Assembly: GCA_963771015.1 (NCBI GenBank)
Contig: CAVYRN010000010.1
Span: 1 to 64,000 of the forward strand
DNA length: 64,000 nucleotides
Direction: 5' to 3'
Origin: CAVSJJ01 sp963771015
Lineage (GTDB): Bacteria; Actinomycetota; Actinomycetes; Actinomycetales; Dermatophilaceae
The notes under the pieces are model-generated. The model worked only from the letters and a program-made list of their open reading frames with translations. It was not told where the DNA came from and searched no databases. A program made the position numbers and the translations under genes. Of the stretch, positions 57,897 through 64,000 are shown in pieces. Position 1 is the first letter of the stretch. The number at the start of each line of letters is the position of its first letter.

Positions 57897-58742
57897 CTAG
57901 AGCGCCTCGGCCGCCTCGATCCGCAGCCGATAGCCCAGCGTGTGCGACTCCCCCGGCGCGATCGTCACGTAGTCGTCCAAGGCGTTCGCCGCCTCCACGC
58001 AGACGAACGACGTCCACGACTCCTCGCCGATGTCCGCGGCCTGCGCGGCCTTCTCCTGCCACGGCGTCCACACGACGATGTTGTGCGCGTCCCGCGTGCC
58101 GACGACGAGCGTCCGCCCGAGCACCGGGTCGACGAGCCGCACCGGGCCACCCGAGTGGTAGACCCGGTCGGTCTCCCCGGTGAAGCGGACCGCGCCGTCC
58201 TGCACCGGCATACCGCCGTCGACCTTGTCGAGGTAGCGGACGCCCTCCAGCCCCTCGAGCCGGACCTGCCGCACGTCCCCGACCCGTAGGTAGGCGTGCA
58301 GCGCCTCGTCGACCTCGAAGGGCTCGTCCCCGGTATTCGTCACGGTGAGGTCCAGGGCGAGCCCCGGCCCGAGACCGATCCGGTAGCCCGCGTGGTAGCG
58401 GTACGGGAACTCGGGTGTCGTCACATCGGCGTCGGTCAGCTCGTACTCGAGGCTGACGGCGGCGTCACCGGCGTTCTCGGACACCAGACGCCAGGGCGTG
58501 GTCCGGGCGAACCCGTGCGCCGGGGAGAGGTCGCCCGACCGCCCGGGACCGAACCACGGGAAGCAGATCGGCACCCCGCCCCGGATCGCCACCCCGGTCT
58601 CGAAGCGCGCCCGGGGGCTCAGCCAGAGCACCGGGTCGGCGCCGACCGGCGACCAGCAGGTCACCTGGGCACCGTCGTCGTGCACCTCGGCGATCATCTC
58701 CGTCGTCATGAAGGTGCGGGGCGGTGACAGCGGCTCGCTCAT
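57897..58742 (-). CDS. D-hexose-6-phosphate mutarotase (YeaD-like)
   Basis: A 281-residue aldose-1-epimerase-superfamily enzyme of the YeaD type, interconverting anomers of glucose-6-phosphate. Typical motifs are VLWLSPRARFETGVAIRGGVPICFPWFGPG, HGFARTTPWRLVSE, ALHAYLRVGDVRQVRLEGLEGVRYLDK and VWTPWQEKAAQAADIGEESWTSFVCVEAAN. The ATG at 58742 begins MSEPLSPPRTF. It is divergent from the second mutarotase gene, only 34-43 bases apart. Confidence 0.88.
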   Translation of the reverse strand: MSEPLSPPRTFMTTEMIAEVHDDGAQVTCWSPVGADPVLWLSPRARFETGVAIRGGVPICFPWFGPGRSGDLSPAHGFARTTPWRLVSENAGDAAVSLEYELTDADVTTPEFPYRYHAGYRIGLGPGLALDLTVTNTGDEPFEVDEALHAYLRVGDVRQVRLEGLEGVRYLDKVDGGMPVQDGAVRFTGETDRVYHSGGPVRLVDPVLGRTLVVGTRDAHNIVVWTPWQEKAAQAADIGEESWTSFVCVEAANALDDYVTIAPGESHTLGYRLRIEAAEAL

Positions 58743-58785
58743 GTCCGCAAACCTACGCGCCGACGGCCCCGGCAGAATGGGCGCC

Positions 58786-59817
58786 ATGGATGCTCCGACA
58801 GCCGGCCGTCTCGACGACGACACCCCCGTGCACACCTGCCACCTCGCGGCGGACGGGATCGCGGTCGACATCCTCGACTACGGTGCGACGATCCAGCGCC
58901 TGGAGGTCCCCGACCGGGCGGGCGCGACCCGCAACGTCGTCCTCGGGCAGGCCGACGTCGCGGCATACCGGCGCTCCTCGGCCTTCTTCGGCTGCGCCAT
59001 CGGCCGCTACGCCAACCGGATCGCCGGCGGCCGGTTCACCCTCGACGGGGTCGACCACCAGCTGAGCACGAACGAGGGCCCGAACCTCCTCCACGGCGGC
59101 CCGGACGGCTTCGACAAGCGGCTCTGGTCGATCACCGACCTCACCGACACCCGGCTCGTCCTCGACCTGGTCAGCCCGGACGGCGACCAGGGCTTCCCCG
59201 GTGAGCTCGCGGTGACGGTGACGTATGCCGTGTCCCCGGGCGAGCTGCGCATCGACTACGCCGCGACGACGAGCGCACCGACGGTGGTCAACCTGACGAA
59301 CCACACGTACCACAACCTCGAGGGTGAGGACGCCTGGAGCGTCGAGCACCACCTGCTGACGATCCACGCCGACGAGTACACCCCGACGACGGCCGACTAC
59401 ATCCCGACCGGGCTGGCCCCCGTCGAGGGGACGGCGTTCGACTGGCGCGAGCCCCGGCGGATCGGCGACCGGCTGCGCATCGCCGACGACCAGGTCCTCG
59501 TCGCCGGCGGCCTCGACCACAACATGGTCATCCGCGGCGAGGGCCTGCGCGAGCACGCGACGCTGACCGCTCCGGCCAGCGGGATCACCCTCACCGTGCT
59601 CAGCGACCAGCCCGGCAACCAGGCCTACACCGGCAACCACCTCGACGGCCGGATCGTCGGCACCTCGGGCCGGGTCTACCGCCAGGCCGCCGGCATCTGC
59701 CTGGAGACCCAGCACTTCCCCGACAGCCCCAACCGGCCGGAGTTCCCGTCGACCGTACTGCGCCCGGGCGAGACGTTCGCGTCGAGCACGCTGTGGCGGT
59801 TCACGACCGCGGGCTGA
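58786..59817 (+). CDS. Galactose mutarotase (aldose 1-epimerase)
   Basis: A 343-residue GalM-type enzyme. Signature stretches: DYGATIQRLEVPDRAGATRNVVLG, FFGCAIGRYANRIAGGRFTLDG, LLHGGPDGFDKRLWS, LTNHTYHNLEGED (catalytic His), and GICLETQHFPDSPNRPEFPSTVLRPGE (catalytic Glu). An in-frame ATG at 58777 would add three residues; neither start has a ribosome site, so a leaderless message is possible. The divergent hexose-6-phosphate mutarotase suggests a shared sugar-metabolism promoter. Confidence 0.88.
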   Translation: MDAPTAGRLDDDTPVHTCHLAADGIAVDILDYGATIQRLEVPDRAGATRNVVLGQADVAAYRRSSAFFGCAIGRYANRIAGGRFTLDGVDHQLSTNEGPNLLHGGPDGFDKRLWSITDLTDTRLVLDLVSPDGDQGFPGELAVTVTYAVSPGELRIDYAATTSAPTVVNLTNHTYHNLEGEDAWSVEHHLLTIHADEYTPTTADYIPTGLAPVEGTAFDWREPRRIGDRLRIADDQVLVAGGLDHNMVIRGEGLREHATLTAPASGITLTVLSDQPGNQAYTGNHLDGRIVGTSGRVYRQAAGICLETQHFPDSPNRPEFPSTVLRPGETFASSTLWRFTTAG

Positions 59818-60844
59818 TCCGTGCCGGCGGCTCCACCGTCGCGCGACGGTCGGCCGCGCGACGGTCGGCCCGCAGGCTCGTCAGGGTCACGGTGACGAGG
59901 ATCCCGAGGATGACGGCCAGCGAGAGCAGGGTGGGGATCTCGGGTACCCAGGCCCAGACGCCGTGCGCCCAGTGCAGGACGAGCTTGACCCCGATGAAGC
60001 CGAGGATGGCGGCCAGGCCGAACCCGAGGTGCCGCAGCTTCGACAACGCGCCCTCGAGGACGAAGTAGAGCGCCCGCAGCCCGAGCAGGGCGAAGGCGTT
60101 CGTCGTGAAGACGAGGTAGGGGTCGCCGGTGATGCCGTACACGGCCGGCACCGAGTCGACGGCGAAGACGACATCGGTCCCGAGGATGGCGATGATGACG
60201 AGCGCCATCGGGGTGAGCGCCCGGCGGCCGCCGCGGAGCACGGTGAGGCGGGGGCCGGCATACTCCTCGGTCACCGGCCACAGCCGACGGACGAGTCGGA
60301 CGCTGCGCAGCGACCCCGGGTCGACCAGCTGTTCGCCATGGCTGAGGGTGTCGCGGAGCACCTTGACGGCCGTGACGAGGAGGACCGCGCCGAAGAGCAG
60401 GAACGCCCACGCGAAGCTCGAGATGAGCTGGGCGCCCAGGGCGACGAAGACCCCGCGCATGACGAGGGCGCCCGCGACCCCGATGAGCAGCGCCCGCTGC
60501 TGGAGCTCGCGCGGCACGGCGAAGGCCGCCAGCAGGAGCATGAAGATGAAGAGGTTGTCGACCGACAGCGACTTCTCGACGAGGTAGCCGGTGTAGTACT
60601 CGACCCCGCGCTCGCCGCCGTGGGACGTCCACACCCACGCGCCGAAGGCGAGCGGGATGGCCACGTAGAACGCCGACCAGCCGACCGCCTCCCGCATCGA
60701 CACCGCGTGCGGGCGGCGGGTCACGGCGAAGTCGACGAGCAGCAGCACGGCGATGGCGCCGATCGTCAGGGCCCACAGCAGGGGCGTCCCGACGGGTGCC
60801 GCGGTCGCGGTGGGCGCGGCGAGGGGGAGGACGGAGGGGGACAT
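59801..60844 (-). CDS. TerC-family membrane protein (metal exporter type)
   Basis: A 347-residue integral membrane protein with about 9 spans. TerC motifs are plain: GYLVEKSLSVDNLFIFMLLLAAFAVP and IIAILGTDVVFAVDSVPAVYGITGDPYLVFTTNAFALLGLRALYF, each with acidic residues inside a span that suit divalent-cation binding. It overlaps the galactose mutarotase 3' end by 17 bases, antisense. The ATG at 60844 follows GAGGAG. The leader contains a yybP-ykoY-type manganese riboswitch, so Mn2+ export is the likely job, with expression turned on by the metal. Confidence 0.9.
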   Translation of the reverse strand: MSPSVLPLAAPTATAAPVGTPLLWALTIGAIAVLLLVDFAVTRRPHAVSMREAVGWSAFYVAIPLAFGAWVWTSHGGERGVEYYTGYLVEKSLSVDNLFIFMLLLAAFAVPRELQQRALLIGVAGALVMRGVFVALGAQLISSFAWAFLLFGAVLLVTAVKVLRDTLSHGEQLVDPGSLRSVRLVRRLWPVTEEYAGPRLTVLRGGRRALTPMALVIIAILGTDVVFAVDSVPAVYGITGDPYLVFTTNAFALLGLRALYFVLEGALSKLRHLGFGLAAILGFIGVKLVLHWAHGVWAWVPEIPTLLSLAVILGILVTVTLTSLRADRRAADRRATVEPPARISPRS

Positions 60845-60852
60845 GCGGGGCT

Positions 60853-60875
60853 CCTCAAAGCACGTAGCTTCGAGG
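60853..60875 (-). promoter_or_regulatory. Switching hairpin that hides the terC ribosome site
   Basis: On the minus strand CCTCGAAGC (complement of 60867-60875) can pair with GCTTTGAGG (complement of 60853-60861) through nine pairs, one a G-U, around a 5-nt loop. The first strand is also the 3' side of riboswitch P1; the second contains the start of the GAGGAG ribosome site. Metal-bound P1 would free the ribosome site, a translational ON switch. Confidence 0.6.
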
Positions 60876-60965
60876 TCTCCTTCATCGGCGCGAGCGCCGA
60901 CCCTGTCCGGAAGCGCCGTGGAACGCTCGTGATGACCGGACGAGGACTGGGAAGTACTCCCCTCG
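60871..60965 (-). ncRNA. yybP-ykoY-type manganese riboswitch upstream of terC
   Basis: Read on the minus strand, the element opens with CGAGGGGAGTAC (complement of 60954-60965), the conserved GGGGAGUA of this class. It closes with GGAGACCTCG (complement of 60871-60880), the partner GAGACC strand. The outer CGAGG/CCTCG pair forms P1. Between them are GC-rich arms able to form the two side helices, one with GCCGGTC-like sequence. Size (95 nt), conserved ends and the downstream TerC-family gene all fit. A -10-like GATAAT (complement of 60993-60998) lies upstream. Confidence 0.75.
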
Positions 60966-61095
60966 GGTCCCCATGGTACAAACCACTCGCGAATTATCCA
61001 ACACGACCGTTCGGATATGCCGCATCGAGGTGACATTCGTCCTACCGATCGGCGGCCCGTGCGTGTCATCGTGATGCCCGAAGGGGATGGTCGCC

Positions 61096-61542
61096 ATGGC
61101 GAACGAGTCCGGTCGTCCGCTCATCGTCGTCGGCGTCGACGGGTCCGACCTGAGCGTCGAGGCCCTCCGCTGGGCCATCGGTCACGCCAGGCTCGTCGGC
61201 GGCGAGATCCTCGCCGTCCTGTCGTGGGAGATCCCGATGGCGTTCACGCCGGCACCGTCCTTCGCGGGCTACGAGTTCGAGTCCGACGGCCAGCGGGTCA
61301 TCGACGCGGCCGTCGCCGCGGTGGCGCCCGAGGCCGGGGACGTGCCGATCGCCGCGAAGGTCGTCCGGCTCCAGCCGCGCGCGGCACTCCTCGAGGCGGC
61401 CGACGGAGCCGACCTGCTCGTGGTGGGCAGCCACGGGGTCGGCGCCCTGCCCGGCCTGCACCTGGGCTCGGTCGCGTCCTACGTCGTCCATCACGCGCCG
61501 TGCCCGGTGCTCGTCTACCGGACCGCCACCACCGGTCGCTAA
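61096..61542 (+). CDS. Universal stress protein (UspA family)
   Basis: A 148-residue Usp domain protein. IVVGVDGSDLSVEALRWAIGHA is the first strand and helix. The ATP-binding motif G-2x-G-9x-G(S) is present as GSHGVGALPGLHLGS, followed by the typical end HAPCPVLVYR. The ATG at 61096 is preferred because AAGGGG lies 9 bases upstream; an ATG at 61087 is in frame. Divergent from terC, and ends in a strong terminator shared with the SDR gene. Confidence 0.9.
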   Translation: MANESGRPLIVVGVDGSDLSVEALRWAIGHARLVGGEILAVLSWEIPMAFTPAPSFAGYEFESDGQRVIDAAVAAVAPEAGDVPIAAKVVRLQPRAALLEAADGADLLVVGSHGVGALPGLHLGSVASYVVHHAPCPVLVYRTATTGR

Positions 61543-61567
61543 CCGGTCCTCGGGGGATGCAGGGGGA

Positions 61568-61600
61568 GTCCGCCCCACCGGCTCAGCCGGTGGGGCGGAC
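61568..61600. terminator. 15-bp perfect bidirectional terminator
   Basis: GTCCGCCCCACCGGC (61568-61582) is exactly complementary to 61586-61600 with a TCA loop. It lies between the convergent usp and SDR genes. Confidence 0.8.
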
Positions 61601-61608
61601 GGTTGTCC

Positions 61609-62598
61609 TCAGGACAGCAGGCCCGTGGCGGCGGCCGCCCAGGCCCACATCCGCCGGCGCTCCGCCTCACTCGGTCGGGTCCACGGCACCACCGAGGTGG
61701 GGCGCTGTCGCCGGTCGTGCCAAAGACCACCGCCCGCCGGACGGGGGTCGACCGCGAGAAGCCACGTCGTCGTGTCCGCCCCCGCCGCCACGTCGCGCAG
61801 GATCGGCCGGGTCACCCGCTCGAAGCCCGGCAGGGACTCGCTGACGCCGGGGGTCGCGGCCCAGCCGGGGTGGGTCGCATAGACGGCCGCCCCGCCGCCG
61901 GACCAGCGCCGTCCCAGCTCCGGGAGCAGCTCGACCTGGGTCCGCTTGCTCCGCGCGTATGCCGTGGCGCCGGCATACGTCCCCTGTCGGTACTCGGGGT
62001 CGTCGACCGGCAGGGAATGGGTGTACATGCCCCCGGAGGTGACGAAGACGACCCTGGCCTGCTCGCCGGCCATGGCCGGCAGCAGCAGCTCGGTCATGAG
62101 CACCGGACCGAGGACGTGCAGGGCCATCGCCAGCTCGTGACCCTGCGGCGACTCAGCGCGCTCCGGAGGCAGTGCGCCGGCGTTGTGGACGACTCCGTGG
62201 AGCCGGGCGCCCGAGCCGAGGAGGTCCCTCGTGAGCTGTCGGACACTGTCGAGGTCCGCGATGTCGCAGCGCCAGACCGTCGTCGGCCCGCCGAGGGCGC
62301 GGGCCGTCTCGTGACCCTTGGCCTCGTCCCGGACGACGAGGTGGACATGGGCGCCGAGGGCGAGGAGCTGCGCCGCCGTCTCGGTACCCAGTCCCGAGGA
62401 CGCGCCGGTCACGACCACCTCGCGTCCGGCGAGGGCGTCCGGTGGCGGGTCGGCCGGCCACGTCGGCAGGCGACGGCGGACGGCATACCCGATGGAGGAG
62501 AACCCGGGGAGGACGAGCCGGTCGAGGGCGGTGTCGACGACGGCGCCGACCGCGCCGGCGACACGCTCCTGGCGGGTCTTGCTCGGCCGTGGGGTCAT
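61609..62598 (-). CDS. Short-chain dehydrogenase/reductase (DHRS12-like)
   Basis: A 329-residue SDR. A 45-residue N-terminal extension (VVDTALDRLVLPGFSSIGYAVRRRL) precedes the NAD(P)-binding motif VVVTGASSGLGTETA. Further motifs are CDIADLDSVR, VVHNAGALPPER, FVTSGGMYTHSL with the catalytic Ser, and TAYARSKRTQVELL with the YxxxK pair. The extension and overall layout resemble DHRS12-like oxidoreductases of unknown substrate. The start is the ATG at 62598; the much longer frame to 63126 runs antisense through the fasciclin gene and is rejected. Confidence 0.87.
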   Translation of the reverse strand: MTPRPSKTRQERVAGAVGAVVDTALDRLVLPGFSSIGYAVRRRLPTWPADPPPDALAGREVVVTGASSGLGTETAAQLLALGAHVHLVVRDEAKGHETARALGGPTTVWRCDIADLDSVRQLTRDLLGSGARLHGVVHNAGALPPERAESPQGHELAMALHVLGPVLMTELLLPAMAGEQARVVFVTSGGMYTHSLPVDDPEYRQGTYAGATAYARSKRTQVELLPELGRRWSGGGAAVYATHPGWAATPGVSESLPGFERVTRPILRDVAAGADTTTWLLAVDPRPAGGGLWHDRRQRPTSVVPWTRPSEAERRRMWAWAAAATGLLS

Positions 62599-62721
62599 GG
62601 CGACACGGTAGCCCCGCGGCGCTCGGAAGAACTTTCTCGTCGAGGGTGCATCCGCCCGGGGGGGTCCCGCCGAAGTAGGGGCAAGGTCGCACCCCGCGGC
62701 CTCCTGCCGAGAGGACACCCG

Positions 62722-63372
62722 ATGCACCTTCGACGACTGGCCTCCGCCGTGGTTGGGTTGGGGCTGACCGCAGCCCTTGTCGCCCCCGCCGCCTCCGCGA
62801 CGCCGCGCCACCACCACTCCGACCCGGTCGGGACCCGGAGCCTTGCCGCCGTTCTCACGTCGGACGGCGACCGCTTCGACCGGAACTGGAACGACTACGA
62901 CATCGTGACCGAGGCCGTGCTCGCCGTCCTCGCGAACAACCCCGGCAGCCCGGTGAGCGTTCTCACCGACGGCACCGTGCCCCTCACGGCGTTCATCCCG
63001 AACGACCGGGCGTTCCGGCTGCTCGTCCACGACCTCACCGGGACGTGGCCGCGCTCGGAGTCCCAGACCTTCACCGCGGTCGCAGGGCTTGGCATCGACA
63101 CGGTTGAGACCGTCCTGCTCTACCACGTCGTGCCCGGCGCAACGATCACGAGCCGGATGGCGGCGAGGTCCAACGGCGCCAGCCTGACGACGGCGCTCGG
63201 CTCACCGATCAAGGTCCGCGTCTACAACCGCTGGATCCCGATCATCAAGCTCGTCGACCAGGACCCCGACGACGCCAACCCGTTCGTCAACCCGAGGGCC
63301 ACGGACATCAACAAGGGGAACGTCCAGATCGCCCACGGCATCACCCGCGTCCTGCGCCCCGTCAACCTCTGA
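62722..63372 (+). CDS. Secreted fasciclin-domain protein
   Basis: A 216-residue exported protein. A signal peptide (LASAVVGLGLTAALVAPAASA) is followed by a single fasciclin/FAS1 domain: VLTDGTVPLTAFIPNDRAFRLLVHDL (H1 motif), VETVLLYHVVPGATIT, and the C-terminal DINKGNVQIAHGITRVLRP. FAS1 domains mediate adhesion. GAGAGGA precedes the ATG. A 37-base gap separates it from the DUF4397 gene, so the two are probably one transcript of cell-surface proteins. Confidence 0.88.
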   Translation: MHLRRLASAVVGLGLTAALVAPAASATPRHHHSDPVGTRSLAAVLTSDGDRFDRNWNDYDIVTEAVLAVLANNPGSPVSVLTDGTVPLTAFIPNDRAFRLLVHDLTGTWPRSESQTFTAVAGLGIDTVETVLLYHVVPGATITSRMAARSNGASLTTALGSPIKVRVYNRWIPIIKLVDQDPDDANPFVNPRATDINKGNVQIAHGITRVLRPVNL

Positions 63373-63409
63373 CCTACACACCCCCCCCAACCCATCAGGA
63401 GAAGGAACC

Positions 63410-64000
63410 ATGACAGCACTGCGATCCATCCTCGGAACCACCGTCACGGCAGCCGCGCTCGCCGCGGCCCTGGCCTCACCGGCGAGCGCGGCGAACGATG
63501 CCACCGTCTCGATCCTCCACGGAGTCCCGGGCGCCACCGTCGACGTCTACGCCAACGGCGACCCGGTCCTCACCGACTTCACCCCCGGGACGTTGACCGA
63601 CCCGCTGACCCTCCCGGCCGGGGACTACGACCTCAAGGTCACCGCTGCCGGCGCGGGCGCCGACGGCGCCGCCGTCGTCGAGGCCAACGACGTGACGGTC
63701 CCGGCGGGGGCGAACATCACCGTCGTCGCCCACCTCGACGCCGACGGCAACCCGGCCCTCACGCCGTTCGTCAACGACGTCGGCACGACCGACGCCGGCC
63801 AGGCGCGGCTGACCGTCCGGCACACGGCTGCGGCTCCGGCCGTCGACGTCCGCGCCAACGGCACGGCCGCGTTCACCGGTCTCACCAACCCGGACGAGGC
63901 CAAGGCTGACCTGCCGGCCGGGACCATCTCCGCCGACGTCGTCCTCGCCGGCACCGACACGGTGGCCATCGGACCGGCCGACGTCACCCTCGCCGAGGGC
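63410..64000 (+). CDS. Secreted DUF4397 protein, cut by the window end
   Basis: 197 residues are visible and the gene runs off the right edge. A signal peptide (LGTTVTAAALAAALASPASA) leads into a DUF4397 domain: VSILHGVPGATVDVYANGDPVLTDFTPGTLTDPLTLPAGDYDLKV, VTVPAGANITVVAHLDADG, and a second half RLTVRHTAAAPAVDVRANG. Such proteins are cell-wall or extracellular beta-sandwich proteins of unknown role in Actinobacteria. AGGAGAAGGA provides a strong ribosome site. It follows the fasciclin gene closely. Confidence 0.85.
   Translation, partial: MTALRSILGTTVTAAALAAALASPASAANDATVSILHGVPGATVDVYANGDPVLTDFTPGTLTDPLTLPAGDYDLKVTAAGAGADGAAVVEANDVTVPAGANITVVAHLDADGNPALTPFVNDVGTTDAGQARLTVRHTAAAPAVDVRANGTAAFTGLTNPDEAKADLPAGTISADVVLAGTDTVAIGPADVTLAEG

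Overview
The window is about 72-73% GC, dense with genes on both strands, and carries families typical of Actinobacteria: TPR/winged-helix regulators, DUF4397 and fasciclin secreted proteins, secreted LDTRxG-repeat proteins, and GTG and apparently leaderless starts. A soil, water or sludge member of the Micrococcales (Intrasporangiaceae-like) is my best guess; no rRNA or tRNA gene is present to fix it. The right edge cuts a gene.

Layout. (1) 0-5.3 kb: a NERD/UvrD-type helicase with a frameshift, a DUF898 membrane protein, a SWIM zinc-finger protein and an orphan HTH protein. (2) 5.4-28.5 kb: a purine-catabolic island, the centre of interest. xdhA-xdhB-xdhC-guaD (xanthine dehydrogenase, its maturation factor, guanine deaminase) is followed by an NCS2 purine permease. 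Then come ygfK-ssnA-hyuA-xdhD (+ strand), ygeX behind an unknown ORF (- strand), and ygeW-ygeY-yqeA-lysR (+ strand). Every member of the second block is a homologue of the E. coli ygeW-ygeX-ygeY-hyuA-yqeA-ygfK-ssnA-xdhD set tied to oxygen-independent purine/urate breakdown in enterics and gut anaerobes. No uricase or allantoinase gene is seen. xdhA and guaD each carry a frameshift, while the anaerobic-type genes are all intact.

(3) 28.5-39.2 kb: a DUF2235 hydrolase coupled to a small unknown protein, an aldo/keto reductase, a potA-D-B-C polyamine-type ABC transporter, a HAD phosphatase, a cupin, a TPR regulator, and a decayed copy of the aldo/keto reductase 5' end. (4) 39.3-43.8 kb: two secreted proteins, an arylsulfotransferase-like protein with three 387-bp tandem repeats and a PQQ beta-propeller protein. 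(5) 44.1-54.7 kb: two very large, translationally coupled proteins of unknown function, one with OmpA-like and DUF6603-like regions. (6) 54.8-64 kb: acyl-CoA synthetase, thioesterase-like protein, thiamine-binding protein, two divergent mutarotases, TerC preceded by a convincing yybP-ykoY manganese riboswitch with a visible translational switch, a universal stress protein, an SDR, and secreted fasciclin and DUF4397 proteins.

How it may work together (inference): guanine is deaminated to xanthine, imported or internal purines are passed to XdhD/YgfK, the ring is opened by the amidohydrolases SsnA and HyuA, carbamoyl groups are taken off by YgeW and turned into ATP by carbamate kinase, YgeY releases 2,3-diaminopropionate, and YgeX converts it to pyruvate and ammonia. 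A LysR gene ends the last operon, and an 18-bp palindrome lies in the divergent promoter region.

At the whole-window scale, the heptamer GGCATAC/GTATGCC occurs about 50 times, several-fold above base-composition expectation. It occurs in many reading phases and forces rare codons, which points to a DNA-level role.
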